Shown piece by piece: positions 1 to 8,497 of a stretch of 64,000 nt of DNA. This DNA is from Streptomyces sp. NBC_00554 (lineage in GTDB: Bacteria; Actinomycetota; Actinomycetes; Streptomycetales; Streptomycetaceae), in the NCBI RefSeq assembly GCF_041431135.1, contig NZ_CP107799.1, forward strand, positions 1,488,001 to 1,552,000, written 5' to 3'. Position 1 is the first letter of the stretch, and every line of letters starts with the position of its first letter. Made by a program: the position numbers and the translations under genes. The notes under the pieces were generated by a model. It worked only from the letters and a program-made list of their open reading frames with translations, did no database searches and was not told the origin of the DNA.

Positions 1-127
1 CGCCGACGGCCAGGTAGTACTGGGCGAGGTCCAGCTTCGTGAAGCCGCGCTCCGGGAAGAAGACCTTGCCCGGGCTGGACAGACGTACCGTCCTCCCGGC
101 TGCTTCCAGTTCCACCGCTTCGCCCAT
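1..127 (-). CDS. LigD-like DNA polymerase/primase domain protein (5' end only)
   Basis: Only the first 42 codons are in the window; the gene runs off the left edge. The reverse strand reads MGEAVELEAAGRTVRLSSP and continues to GFTKLDLAQYYLAVG. This is the characteristic opening of the LigD polymerase (AEP/primase-like) domain, which fills gaps during bacterial Ku-dependent non-homologous end joining. The ATG at 127 fits the family start. It is divergent from the ATP-dependent ligase beginning at 202, which supports an NHEJ assignment. The catalytic Asp residues lie outside the window, so full length and domain content cannot be judged. In Streptomyces the polymerase and ligase activities are often on separate polypeptides, and this arrangement agrees with that. 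Confidence 0.8.
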   Translation of the reverse strand, partial: MGEAVELEAAGRTVRLSSPGKVFFPERGFTKLDLAQYYLAVG

Positions 128-201
128 GCGAGCCACGGTAGGCCCACGATGGTTGCCCCGCACACCGGGCGGACGGCTCCGGAACCGCGCAGAATCGAAG
201 C

Positions 202-1272
202 ATGGATCTGCCGGTGATGCCCCCCGTGAAGCCGATGCTCGCCAAGTCCGTGGCGAAGATTCCGCCGGACATGCACTACGAGGCGAAGTGGGACGGCTTC
301 CGGGCGATCGTGTTCCGGGACGGCGACGAGATCGAGATCGGCAGTCGCACCGGGAAGACGCTGACCAGGTACTTTCCCGAGCTGGTGGAGGCGCTGCGGG
401 AGCGGCTGCCGGCGCGCTGTGTGATGGACGGCGAGATCGTGATCGCCAGGGACGGGCGGCTCGACTTCGACGCGCTCACGGAACGGATCCATCCGGCGGA
501 CTCCCGGGTGCGCACGCTGGCCGAGCGGACGCCCGCCTCCTTCGTGGCCTTCGACCTGCTGGCACTGGCCGACCGCTCGCTGCTCGACGTCGAGCTGGGC
601 GACCGGCGCGCCTTGCTGGTGATGGCGCTGTCCGGCGTCACCGCTCCGGTCCACGTCGCCCCGGCGACCACGGACATCGACGTGGCACGCCAGTGGTTCG
701 AGCAGTACGAGGGCGCGGGTCTTGACGGTGTGATCGCCAAGCCGATCCATCTGCTCTACCGGCAGGACGAGCGCGCCATGTTCAAGATCAAACACGAGCG
801 GACGGCGGATGTCGTCGTCGCCGGTTACCGCTTCCACAAGAGCGGGCCGATCGTCGGTTCCCTGCTCCTGGGTCTGTACGACGACAAGGGCACCCTGCAG
901 CACGTGGGGGTGAGCGCCGCGTTCCCGATGAAGCGGCGCGCGGAGCTGGTGGAGGAGCTGGAGCCGCTGCGTCTCGAGGACGTCGGGGAGCATCCCTGGG
1001 CCGCCTGGGCGGACGAGTCGGCGCACGAGACGGCACGGTTGCCGGGCGCGCCCAGCCGGTGGTCGTCGAAGAAGGACCTCTCCTGGGTGCCGCTGCGGCC
1101 CGAGCGGGTGGCCGAGGTGGCGTACGACCACATGGAGAACGGTGTGCGGTTCCGCCACACGGCCCGCTTCCGCCGCTGGCGCCCCGACCGCACCGCCGAG
1201 AGCTGCACGTACAGCCAGCTGGAGGAGCCGGTGGGCTACGACCTCGCGGAGATCTTCAGCCCACAGGACTGA
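202..1272 (+). CDS. ligC: ATP-dependent DNA ligase, LigC-like
   Basis: 356 residues, the size of actinobacterial LigC ligases. The adenylation motif KWDG is at residues 29-32, with Lys29 the expected AMP-accepting nucleophile, followed by the motif around DGEIV and a motif V-type FKIKHE about residue 197. An OB-fold C-terminal region follows. The enzyme should seal nicks or ends using ATP, probably in end joining or a backup excision pathway with the divergent LigD-polymerase-like gene. There is no fused polymerase or nuclease domain. The start is the ATG at 202, 74 bases from the divergent start; no strong Shine-Dalgarno is visible, so a short or leaderless leader is possible. The gene symbol is by family resemblance. 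Confidence 0.88.
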   Translation: MDLPVMPPVKPMLAKSVAKIPPDMHYEAKWDGFRAIVFRDGDEIEIGSRTGKTLTRYFPELVEALRERLPARCVMDGEIVIARDGRLDFDALTERIHPADSRVRTLAERTPASFVAFDLLALADRSLLDVELGDRRALLVMALSGVTAPVHVAPATTDIDVARQWFEQYEGAGLDGVIAKPIHLLYRQDERAMFKIKHERTADVVVAGYRFHKSGPIVGSLLLGLYDDKGTLQHVGVSAAFPMKRRAELVEELEPLRLEDVGEHPWAAWADESAHETARLPGAPSRWSSKKDLSWVPLRPERVAEVAYDHMENGVRFRHTARFRRWRPDRTAESCTYSQLEEPVGYDLAEIFSPQD

Positions 1273-1446
1273 CCACGCCGATCAGCCCCTCGTCCCACCC
1301 TCCCCCGAAGCCCCGAACCTCCTCCGATGCATCCCGCTGAGCCGAACAGCTCACTTGACGCGCGCAATCACAACCGAACGGGTATGGCCACCGATGAACC
1401 TATAAGCGCACAATCGATGACACGGGACAGGGTGGCCACGGTGGGC

Positions 1447-2442
1447 ATGCGACAGATGGCGCGGATGCGGCGCGGCGCGATGACGGCGGCGCTGCTGGCC
1501 GCCTCGATGACGGGCTCCCTGATCACGGGCTGCACCGCGGGCGGCGACGCGATCGACGACGGGCGCGGGAACAACCAGATCCCGGGCCCGAGCCAGGGGA
1601 CCGAGAGCCCCACCCCTCCCGCGAGCGCCGGTTCGGTGCTCGCCGTGAAGATCGACAATGTGCGTGCGGCCCGCCCCCAGACGGGTCTGGAAGCGGCGGA
1701 CATCGTGTACGCGGAGCAGGTCGAGGGCGGTCTGAGCCGGCTGATGGCGGTCTACGCGAGCAAGCTGCCGAAGGTGGTCGGCCCGGTGCGCAGCGCGCGC
1801 GAGTCGGACCTTGAGCTGCTGCGCCAGTTCGACGAGCCGACGCTCGCCTTCTCGGGCGCCCAGCGCAAGCTGCTGCCGCTGATCAACAAGGCGCCGCTGC
1901 GCGCACACCCGCCCGGCAATGCATCCGAAGACGCCTACTACCGGGGCACGGGCAAGTCCGCCCCGCACAATCTCTATCTGCGCCCCCAGCGGCTGGCGGC
2001 ATCCGCACCGGGCTCCGGGGCCCTCACCACCGGGTTCCACTTCGGCACGGCGCCCGCGGGCGGCAGCCCGGAGACCTCACGCACCGTGAAATTCCCCGCG
2101 GCCCGCTTCACCTTCACCTGGTCCGAGAGCCGGCAGCGCTGGCTGGTGGCCATGGACGGAACCCCGACGGTGACGACCGACGGGAACACGGTGGCTCCCG
2201 CGACGGTCGTCGTGCAGTACGTGAAGGTCCGCAAGTCCAAGTACCACGACATCCTCGGCAGCAACTCGCCGTACACGGAGACGGTGGGCTCGGGGACCGC
2301 GAAGGTGTTGCGCAATGGCCGCGTCTTCAACGTGAACTGGGCGCGCCCCAGCGCCACGGACGGTACGGAGTTCACGACGGCGGACGGAGCGCCGATGAAC
2401 TTCGCGAAGGGCCAGGTGTGGGTGGTCTTCGCGAAGGCCTGA
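1447..2442 (+). CDS. DUF3048 (YerB-like) lipoprotein
   Basis: About 331 residues from the ATG at 1447; upstream in-frame starts at 1417 and 1384 exist. Choosing 1447 gives a textbook lipoprotein signal: a basic n-region, a hydrophobic stretch and the lipobox ITGC with Cys29. The mature part carries the DUF3048 signatures SVLAVKIDNV, GLEAADIVYAEQVEGG and VGPVRSARESDLELL. Members are secreted cell-surface lipoproteins such as Bacillus YerB; their biochemical role is not established. It stands alone between the ligase and the MarR gene. A function in envelope maintenance is only a guess. Confidence 0.85.
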   Translation: MRQMARMRRGAMTAALLAASMTGSLITGCTAGGDAIDDGRGNNQIPGPSQGTESPTPPASAGSVLAVKIDNVRAARPQTGLEAADIVYAEQVEGGLSRLMAVYASKLPKVVGPVRSARESDLELLRQFDEPTLAFSGAQRKLLPLINKAPLRAHPPGNASEDAYYRGTGKSAPHNLYLRPQRLAASAPGSGALTTGFHFGTAPAGGSPETSRTVKFPAARFTFTWSESRQRWLVAMDGTPTVTTDGNTVAPATVVVQYVKVRKSKYHDILGSNSPYTETVGSGTAKVLRNGRVFNVNWARPSATDGTEFTTADGAPMNFAKGQVWVVFAKA

Positions 2443-2471
2443 CCCCGAAGGCCGAGCGTCCGGGCACGTGG

Positions 2472-2936
2472 CTAGCGCTGGGTGACGAGCGGCTCCGCCG
2501 GATTGCGGAGCCCCTCGGCCGCGTCCGAGACGCGCCGGATGAGGTCGAAGAACAGGGCCTGCTCGTCGGTGGAGAGCGGGGCCAGGAAGACCTGGTTCAT
2601 CCGTGCCGTGCGGACGGTCAGCTTGCGGTGCGTGCGCGTCCCCTCGTCCGTGAGGCGCAGCAGGAAGCGGCGGCCGTCCTGCGGGTCGCGCACCTTGTCG
2701 AGCAGGCCGCGCCGCCCGAGCCTGCTGATGACCTCGGCGATGGTGGACCGGTCCAGGCCCACCCGCTCCCCCACCGTGCGCTGGTCCATGCCCGGCTCCG
2801 CGACGAGCGCGTTGAGCACCGCGAACTGCGGCGAGGTGATCTCCTCGGACACCATCGTGTTCCACAGCAGGTAGTGCGCCTGCTGCAGTCGCCGGGCCAG
2901 GTGCCCGGGGTGGGTGGAGAGGTCCACCGCGGCCAT
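2472..2936 (-). CDS. pcaV: MarR-family repressor of the pca operon (PcaV-like)
   Basis: 154-residue MarR protein with a winged-helix core (about residues 30-110) including MDQRTVGERVGLDRSTIAEV and the wing DPQDGRRFLLRLT. It is divergent from pcaIJFHGBL, exactly as pcaV is in Streptomyces coelicolor, where PcaV represses the operon and is released by protocatechuate. Arg15, reported in PcaV to be essential for both ligand and DNA binding, is present here in HLARRLQQ. The ATG at 2936 is chosen because gaggag lies 6 bases upstream; the open frame continues much further upstream but without coding character. It probably binds the inverted repeat at 3128-3149. Confidence 0.87.
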   Translation of the reverse strand: MAAVDLSTHPGHLARRLQQAHYLLWNTMVSEEITSPQFAVLNALVAEPGMDQRTVGERVGLDRSTIAEVISRLGRRGLLDKVRDPQDGRRFLLRLTDEGTRTHRKLTVRTARMNQVFLAPLSTDEQALFFDLIRRVSDAAEGLRNPAEPLVTQR

Positions 2937-3081
2937 GTGCGCTCCTCGGCTCGGCCCGTGCGGCGCCGCGTAGGCGCCACTCGTACGGATCAAATTCGTT
3001 GGTGTACTGAACGATACCCGGCCACACCGCCACCTGTCTCGCCGCGTTCCAAGACTCTCACCTGCACATTCCCTGGAGGTC

Positions 3082-3110
3082 TTGACTGAAGTGGGTCCGG
3101 GTGGCAGCGT
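3082..3110 (+). promoter_or_regulatory. Possible promoter of the pca operon
   Basis: TTGACT at 3082-3087 followed after 17 bases by CAGCGT at 3105-3110. The -35 element is close to consensus, but the -10 element matches only at the conserved A and final T. Transcription would start near 3117, just upstream of the inverted repeat at 3128-3149, which suits repression by the divergent MarR protein. Weakly supported. Confidence 0.35.
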
Positions 3111-3127
3111 ATTTGAAACCTCGAAGA

Positions 3128-3149
3128 AATAATCAGTGCCCTGACTAAT
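3128..3149. promoter_or_regulatory. Candidate PcaV operator (imperfect inverted repeat)
   Basis: Half-sites AATAATCAG and CTGACTAAT flank a 4-base spacer; 7 of 9 positions are symmetric and the inner CAG/CTG arms are exact. It is AT-rich in a very GC-rich background and sits 38 bases before the pcaI start, between the divergent regulator and operon. This is the size and position expected of a MarR-family operator. Binding by the PcaV-like protein is inferred. Confidence 0.5.
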
Positions 3150-3187
3150 TGGGGCGCTGGACGCTCGGGAGAGATGGGGCTTCTCGG

Positions 3188-3970
3188 ATGGACAAGGTGG
3201 TCGCCACAGCCGCGGAGGCGGTGGCCGATGTGCCGGACGGCGCGACACTCGCGGTCGGCGGTTTCGGCCTCAGCGGCGTGCCGAACGTGCTGATCCAGGC
3301 CCTGTACGAGCGCGGTGTCACCGGGCTCGGAGTGGTCTCCAACAACTGCGGCGCGATGGAGTCCGGCCTCGCGGTGCTGCTCGCGGCCGGGCGGATCGCC
3401 CGCGTCACCGGCTCGTACATCGGCGCGAACAAGGAGTTCGCCCGCCAGTACCTGGCCGGCGAACTCGAGGTCGAGATGATCCCGCAGGGCACCCTCGCCG
3501 AGCGGCTGCGCGCCGGCGGCGCCGGGATTCCCGCGTTCTACACCCCGGCCGGTGTCGGCACCCAGGTCGCGGACGGCGGACTGCCCTGGCGCTACGACGG
3601 TGAGGGCGGCGTCGCGCTCGCCTCGCCGCCCAAGGAGGTGCGGGAGTTCGACGGCACGGAGTACGTGCTCGAGCACGGCATCCGCACCGACTTCGCCCTC
3701 GTACGGGCCGCCAAGGGCGACCGGCACGGGAACCTGGTCTTCAACAAGTCCACCCGGAACTTCAACCCCCTGGCCGCGATGGCCGGGCGGCTGACGATCG
3801 CCGAGGTGGAGGAACTCGTCGAGCCCGGGGAGATCGACCCGGACGCGGTGCACCTGCCCGGCATCTTCGTGCAGCGTGTCGTCGCCCTCACGCCCGAGCA
3901 GGCGAACGCCAAGATGATCGAGCAGCGGACGGTCTCGGCGCCCGCGGCCAACGGAACGGTGAGCAGCTGA
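3188..3970 (+). CDS. pcaI: 3-oxoadipate CoA-transferase, alpha subunit
   Basis: 260 residues. First gene of the seven-gene pca operon. With PcaJ it moves CoA from succinyl-CoA to 3-oxoadipate. The glycine-rich family-I CoA-transferase signature [10 protein letters not shown] is near residue 32, and the ending region EQRTVS is typical for subunit A. The ATG at 3188 gives the usual N-terminus [12 protein letters not shown]; a TTG further upstream at 3149 lies inside the putative operator and is not favoured. The stop overlaps the pcaJ start by one base (TGATG), indicating translational coupling. Confidence 0.92.
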   Translation: MDKVVATAAEAVADVPDGATLAVGGFGLSGVPNVLIQALYERGVTGLGVVSNNCGAMESGLAVLLAAGRIARVTGSYIGANKEFARQYLAGELEVEMIPQGTLAERLRAGGAGIPAFYTPAGVGTQVADGGLPWRYDGEGGVALASPPKEVREFDGTEYVLEHGIRTDFALVRAAKGDRHGNLVFNKSTRNFNPLAAMAGRLTIAEVEELVEPGEIDPDAVHLPGIFVQRVVALTPEQANAKMIEQRTVSAPAANGTVSS

Positions 3971-4614
3971 TGGCCTGGACCCGCGAACAGATGGCCGCCC
4001 GCGCCGCGCGCGAGCTCGAGGACGGCCAGTACGTGAACCTCGGCATCGGCTTGCCCACGCTGATCCCGAACTACTTGCCGGACGACGTCGAGGTGATCCT
4101 GGAGTCGGAGAACGGCATCCTCGGCACCGGCCCGTACCCCACCGAGGATCAGGTCGATCCCGACCTGATCAACGCCGGCAAGGAGACCGTCACGGTCCTG
4201 CCCGGCGCCTCCTACTTCGACTCCTCGCTGTCCTTCGGGATGATCCGCGGCGGCCACATCGACGTCGCCGTACTCGGGGCCATGCAGGTCTCCGCGGGCG
4301 GCGACCTCGCCAACTGGGCCATCCCAGGCAAGATGATCACCGGGATCGGCGGCGCGATGGACCTCGTGCACGGCGCCCGCACCGTCATCGTCGTCATGAC
4401 GCACACCGCCAAGGACGGCTCCCCGAAGATCCTGGAGGAGTGCGCGCTGCCGCTCACCGGGCAAGCGTGTGTGAACCGGGTCATCACCGATCTCGGTGTT
4501 CTCGACGTCACCGCGGAGGGCCTGGTGCTTGTGGAGACCGCGCCCGGCGTGGCGGTGGAAGAGATCGTGGCGAAGACCGCCGCGAAGGTTCACATCCCCG
4601 AGGGAGTCAACTGA
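3970..4614 (+). CDS. pcaJ: 3-oxoadipate CoA-transferase, beta subunit
   Basis: 214 residues. It contains [11 protein letters not shown] (about residues 50-60), the SENG motif whose glutamate forms the covalent CoA thioester in family-I CoA-transferases. It partners PcaI to make 3-oxoadipyl-CoA. One-base overlaps with pcaI upstream and with pcaF downstream (TGATG at 4612-4616) point to one tightly coupled polycistron. Length is normal for the subunit. No anomalies. Confidence 0.92.
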   Translation: MAWTREQMAARAARELEDGQYVNLGIGLPTLIPNYLPDDVEVILESENGILGTGPYPTEDQVDPDLINAGKETVTVLPGASYFDSSLSFGMIRGGHIDVAVLGAMQVSAGGDLANWAIPGKMITGIGGAMDLVHGARTVIVVMTHTAKDGSPKILEECALPLTGQACVNRVITDLGVLDVTAEGLVLVETAPGVAVEEIVAKTAAKVHIPEGVN

Positions 4615-5825
4615 TGACCGGCCTGCGCGACGTCTACATCGTCGATGCCGTCCGTACCCCGTTCGGCAGGTACAACGGTTCCCTGGCCACCGTCCGCCCG
4701 GACGACCTGGCCGCCCACGCCATCCGTGAACTCCTCGCCCGTACACCGGACTTGGCCCCCTCCCGGATCGAGGACGTCTACTTCGGCAACGCCAACGGCG
4801 CCGGCGAGGAGAACCGCAACGTCGGACGTATGGCCGCGCTCCTCGCGGGCCTGCCCACCTCCGTGCCCGGCGTAACCGTCAACCGGCTGTGCGCCTCCGG
4901 GCTCGAAGCCGTCATCCAGGCCGCGCGGGCCATCGCGGTCGGCGACGCCTCCATCGCCCTGGCCGGCGGTGTCGAGTCGATGACCCGCGCCCCCTACGTC
5001 CTCCCCAAGAGCGACAGGCCCTTCCCGGCCGGGCACACCGAGCTGTACTCCACCACGCTCGGCTGGCGCATGGTCAACCCGAAGATGGACCCCCAGTGGA
5101 CCATCCCGCTCGGCGAGTCGGCCGAACTCATCGCCGACAAGCACAAGATCACGCGCGAGCAGCAGGACGAGTTCGCCCTCGCCAGCCACCGCAAGGCCGC
5201 CCGGGCCCAGGCGGACGGCCTCTTCGACGGCGAGCTCGCCCCGGTCTCCATCCCTCAGCGCAAGGGCGAGCCGCTCGTCTTCGGCGCCGACGAATGCGTA
5301 CGCGACGACGCCTCCCTCACGGCGATGGCCAAGCTCAAGCCGTCGTTCCGGACCGAGAACGGCACCGTGACTGCGGGCAACGCCTCCCCGCTGAACGACG
5401 GCGCCGCGGCCCTGCTCCTCGTCGACGAGGAGGGGCTCGAAGCCACCGGCCGCGAGCCGCTGGCCCGCGTCTCGGCGACCGGCGTCTCCGCGATCGAGCC
5501 GCAGTACTTCGGACTCGCTCCGGTCGAGGCCGTCAACCGCGCACTCTTCAAGGCGGGCAAGACATTTGACGACCTGTCAACCCTGGAACTGAACGAGGCG
5601 TTCGCCGCGCAGGTCCTCGGCTGTGTCGCCGAGTGGCCCGAGTTCGACCCCCAGATCCTCAACCCGCAGGGCGGCGCGATCGCCCTCGGGCACCCCCTCG
5701 GCGCCTCCGGAGCCCGCCTCGCCGGAACCGTCGCCCACCAACTCGCCCGCAAGGGAAGTGGAGTTGGTGTCGCCACCCTCTGCATCGGCGTGGGCCAGGG
5801 CCTCGCCCTCGTCCTGGAACGATAG
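4614..5825 (+). CDS. pcaF: 3-oxoadipyl-CoA thiolase
   Basis: 403 residues, standard thiolase length. The nucleophilic Cys is in VNRLCASGLEAV (about residue 91); the C-terminal catalytic pair is in GGAIALGHPLGASGAR (His) and CIGVGQG (Cys). It cleaves 3-oxoadipyl-CoA with CoA to succinyl-CoA and acetyl-CoA, the last step of the pathway. Start ATG at 4614 overlaps the pcaJ stop. A general acetyl-CoA acetyltransferase would look similar; the operon context fixes the substrate. Confidence 0.92.
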   Translation: MTGLRDVYIVDAVRTPFGRYNGSLATVRPDDLAAHAIRELLARTPDLAPSRIEDVYFGNANGAGEENRNVGRMAALLAGLPTSVPGVTVNRLCASGLEAVIQAARAIAVGDASIALAGGVESMTRAPYVLPKSDRPFPAGHTELYSTTLGWRMVNPKMDPQWTIPLGESAELIADKHKITREQQDEFALASHRKAARAQADGLFDGELAPVSIPQRKGEPLVFGADECVRDDASLTAMAKLKPSFRTENGTVTAGNASPLNDGAAALLLVDEEGLEATGREPLARVSATGVSAIEPQYFGLAPVEAVNRALFKAGKTFDDLSTLELNEAFAAQVLGCVAEWPEFDPQILNPQGGAIALGHPLGASGARLAGTVAHQLARKGSGVGVATLCIGVGQGLALVLER

Positions 5826-5835
5826 GAAGTCGACC

Positions 5836-6606
5836 ATGGCTCTCACTCAGTCGGACATCGACGTCGAGATCAAGGACCGCCAGGACGCGTACGACAAGGC
5901 GGTGGCCGGCGGCGGAGTGGTCCTGAACCACGCGCAGCGCGACTACGCCCCGTACCGCAGCTCGGTGCTGCGCCACCCCAAGCAGCCGCTGGTCGCCGTG
6001 AGCGGTGGCGACCCGGAGACGGTCGAGCTGTCGGGTCCGGTCTTCGGCGTCACCGACATCACCGAGATCGACAACGACCTCACCCGCCACCACCGGGGCG
6101 AGCCGATCGGCGAGCGCATGACCGTCTCGGGCCGGCTGCTCGACCGCGACGGCCGTCCGGTGCGCGGCCAACTGGTCGAGGTCTGGCAGGCCAACGCCGC
6201 CGGCCGTTACGCCCATCTGCGCGAGCTGCACCCGGCGCCTCTGGACCCCAACTTCACCGGTGTGGGGCGGACCCTGACGGACGATCAGGGCCGGTACTCG
6301 TTCACCACGATCAAGCCGGGCCCCTACCCCTGGGGCAACCACACCAACGCGTGGCGGCCCGCCCACATCCACTTCTCGGTCTTCGGCACGGCGTTCACCC
6401 AGCGGCTCGTGACGCAGATGTACTTCCCGAGCGACCCGCTGTTCCCGTACGACCCGATCCTGAACTCCGTGACGGACACGGCGGCCCGCAACCGCCTGAT
6501 CGCCACCTACAACCACGACCTCTCGGCGCCCGAGTTCTCGCTCGGCTACGAATGGGACATCGTCCTCGACGGTCCCTCCGCCACCTGGATCGAGGAAGGC
6601 CGTTGA
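5836..6606 (+). CDS. pcaH: Protocatechuate 3,4-dioxygenase, beta subunit
   Basis: 256 residues. Ring-cleaving intradiol dioxygenase subunit carrying the non-haem Fe(III) site: a Tyr in the segment before the active site, the Tyr of KPGPYPW and the two His of RPAHIHFS match the Tyr-Tyr-His-His ligand pattern of PcaH. It converts protocatechuate and O2 to 3-carboxy-cis,cis-muconate with PcaG. It starts 10 bases after pcaF with gaagt upstream as ribosome site. Confidence 0.93.
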   Translation: MALTQSDIDVEIKDRQDAYDKAVAGGGVVLNHAQRDYAPYRSSVLRHPKQPLVAVSGGDPETVELSGPVFGVTDITEIDNDLTRHHRGEPIGERMTVSGRLLDRDGRPVRGQLVEVWQANAAGRYAHLRELHPAPLDPNFTGVGRTLTDDQGRYSFTTIKPGPYPWGNHTNAWRPAHIHFSVFGTAFTQRLVTQMYFPSDPLFPYDPILNSVTDTAARNRLIATYNHDLSAPEFSLGYEWDIVLDGPSATWIEEGR

Positions 6607-6608
6607 GC

Positions 6609-7172
6609 ATGACCGAGCGGTTGCTCCCCACCCCGTCCCACACCATCGGCCCCTTCTACGGCTACGCGCTCCCCTTTCCCGAAGGCGGGCAGGTCGCACC
6701 CCAGGGCCACCCAGAGGCGATCACCCTGCACGGGTACGTGTTCGACGGCGCGGGCAAGCCGATCCCCGACGCCCTCCTGGACTTCTGGCAGGCGGCACCC
6801 GACGGCTCCCTGACGGGCGCCCCCGGCTCGATGCGCCGCGACCCGTCCACGGGCGGCTTCCTGGGCCGCAACGGCACCGACTTCACCGGCTTCGGGCGGG
6901 TCCCCACCGACGCCGACGGGCACTACGCGCTCTCCACGCTGCCGCCGGGCAACACCGGGCAGCCGTACATCAGCGTGTGCGTGTTCGCGCGCGGCCTGAC
7001 GAACCACCTCTTCACCCGCGCGTACCTCGCCGACGGCGCCGACCCGCTGCTCGACTCGCTCCCGGCCGACCGGCGCGCCACGCTGATCGCGGCCGAGGGC
7101 GCGAACCGGACGTACCGTTTCGACATCCGCCTTCAGGGCGAAGGCGAAACGGTCTTCCTGGAGTTCCAGTGA
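6609..7172 (+). CDS. pcaG: Protocatechuate 3,4-dioxygenase, alpha subunit
   Basis: 187 residues. It opens with the family signature PSHTIGPFYGYALPF. The central beta-sandwich resembles PcaH but lacks its set of iron ligands, as expected for the alpha subunit, which completes the active-site pocket. It lies 2 bases after the pcaH stop and overlaps pcaB by 4 bases (GTGA at 7169-7172). Length matches the family (about 190-200). Confidence 0.92.
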   Translation: MTERLLPTPSHTIGPFYGYALPFPEGGQVAPQGHPEAITLHGYVFDGAGKPIPDALLDFWQAAPDGSLTGAPGSMRRDPSTGGFLGRNGTDFTGFGRVPTDADGHYALSTLPPGNTGQPYISVCVFARGLTNHLFTRAYLADGADPLLDSLPADRRATLIAAEGANRTYRFDIRLQGEGETVFLEFQ

Positions 7173-8497
7173 CATTCGGTGATTCCGAAGCCCTGCTCGC
7201 CCCCGGGTGGGCGGGCTCCCCGGCGTCGGCGGCGACCAGCGACACCGCGTATCTGCAGGGGTTGCTCGACGCGGAGGCCGCGCTGACCCGCGCCCAGGCG
7301 TTCCTGGGACTGGCTCCGGCGGAGGCGGCCGACGCGGTGGACGCAGCCGCCGACGCCTCGCGCTTCGACGTACGCGCGATCGCACTGCGGGCCCGTGACG
7401 GCGGCAATCCGGTGATCCCGCTGGTCGCGGATCTGACGACGGCGGTCGGCGAGGAGTACGGGGCGTACGTCCACCGGGGTGCGACGAGCCAGGACATCAT
7501 GGACTCGGCCACCATGCTGGTCGCCGCGCGCACACTGGATCTGGTCCTGGGGGATCTGGACCGTACGGAGCGGGCGCTGGCCCGGCTCGCGGCGGAGCAT
7601 CGGGACACGGTGATGCCGGGTCGGACGCTGACCCAGCACGCGGTGCCGACGGCCTTCGGGCTGAAGGCGGCCGGGTGGCGGTCGCTGATCCTTGACGCCA
7701 GGGACAGGGTCTCGGCCGTACGGGGCTCGCTGCCCGCCCAACTGGGCGGTGCCGCCGGGACCTTGGCAGCTTTCAGTGTGTTCGGCGCCGAGGACACCCG
7801 AGCCCTCACCGCCGCGTACGCCCGTGAACTCGGTCTCGCCGAGCCCGTATTGCCCTGGCACACCCTTCGTACGCCGATCGGTGATCTGGCCGGAGCGCTG
7901 GCCTTCACGGCGGGGGCGCTGGGCAAGACCGCTGTCGACGTGCTCACGCTCGCCCGTACCGAGATCGCGGAGCTCGCCGAAGGTACCGGCGGCGGTTCGT
8001 CCGCCATGCCGCACAAGGCCAACCCCGTGCGGGCCACCCTCATCGCCGCCGGGGCCCGGCGCGCACCGCAGCTCGCGGCCACGCTGTACGGGGCGATGGC
8101 GGCCGAGGACGAGCGGCCCGCCGGGGCCTGGCATGCCGAATGGGAGCCGCTGCGGGACCTGTTGCGGCTCGTCGGCGGGGCGGCGCGCGATGCCGTGGAA
8201 CTGGCCGAGGGGCTACGGGTGAACGCGGACGTCATGCGTGAACACCTCGGCCTCACCCACGGGTTGATCGTCTCCGAGCGGCTGGCCGCCTCGCTCGCTC
8301 CCGTGCTCGGGCGGGCCCGTGCCAAGGAGCTGCTGACGGCGACCGCGAAACGGGCCGTCGCCGAGAACCGGCCCCTCCTGGAGCTGCTCGGCGAGGAGCC
8401 GGAGCTCAAGGACCTCGATCTCGCGGACCTCACCGACCCCACCCGCTACACGGGCTCCGCGGGAGCCCTCACCGACCGTGCCCTGGAGCGACGTTGA
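7169..8497 (+). CDS. pcaB: 3-carboxy-cis,cis-muconate cycloisomerase
   Basis: 442 residues, member of the fumarase/aspartase superfamily. The signature GGSSAMPHKANPVRA (about residues 280-294) contains the catalytic serine loop; HRGATSQDIMDSA is the other conserved block. It cyclises 3-carboxymuconate to 4-carboxymuconolactone. The GTG start at 7169 overlaps the pcaG stop, and the TGA overlaps the TTG start of pcaL, so both junctions suggest translational coupling. Confidence 0.9.
   Translation: MTFGDSEALLAPGWAGSPASAATSDTAYLQGLLDAEAALTRAQAFLGLAPAEAADAVDAAADASRFDVRAIALRARDGGNPVIPLVADLTTAVGEEYGAYVHRGATSQDIMDSATMLVAARTLDLVLGDLDRTERALARLAAEHRDTVMPGRTLTQHAVPTAFGLKAAGWRSLILDARDRVSAVRGSLPAQLGGAAGTLAAFSVFGAEDTRALTAAYARELGLAEPVLPWHTLRTPIGDLAGALAFTAGALGKTAVDVLTLARTEIAELAEGTGGGSSAMPHKANPVRATLIAAGARRAPQLAATLYGAMAAEDERPAGAWHAEWEPLRDLLRLVGGAARDAVELAEGLRVNADVMREHLGLTHGLIVSERLAASLAPVLGRARAKELLTATAKRAVAENRPLLELLGEEPELKDLDLADLTDPTRYTGSAGALTDRALERR

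Noticed and set aside
3149..3187. Upstream TTG start for pcaI at 3149
   Set aside because: It would overlap the presumed operator, has no ribosome site and adds residues absent in PcaI proteins; ATG 3188 fits the family N-terminus.
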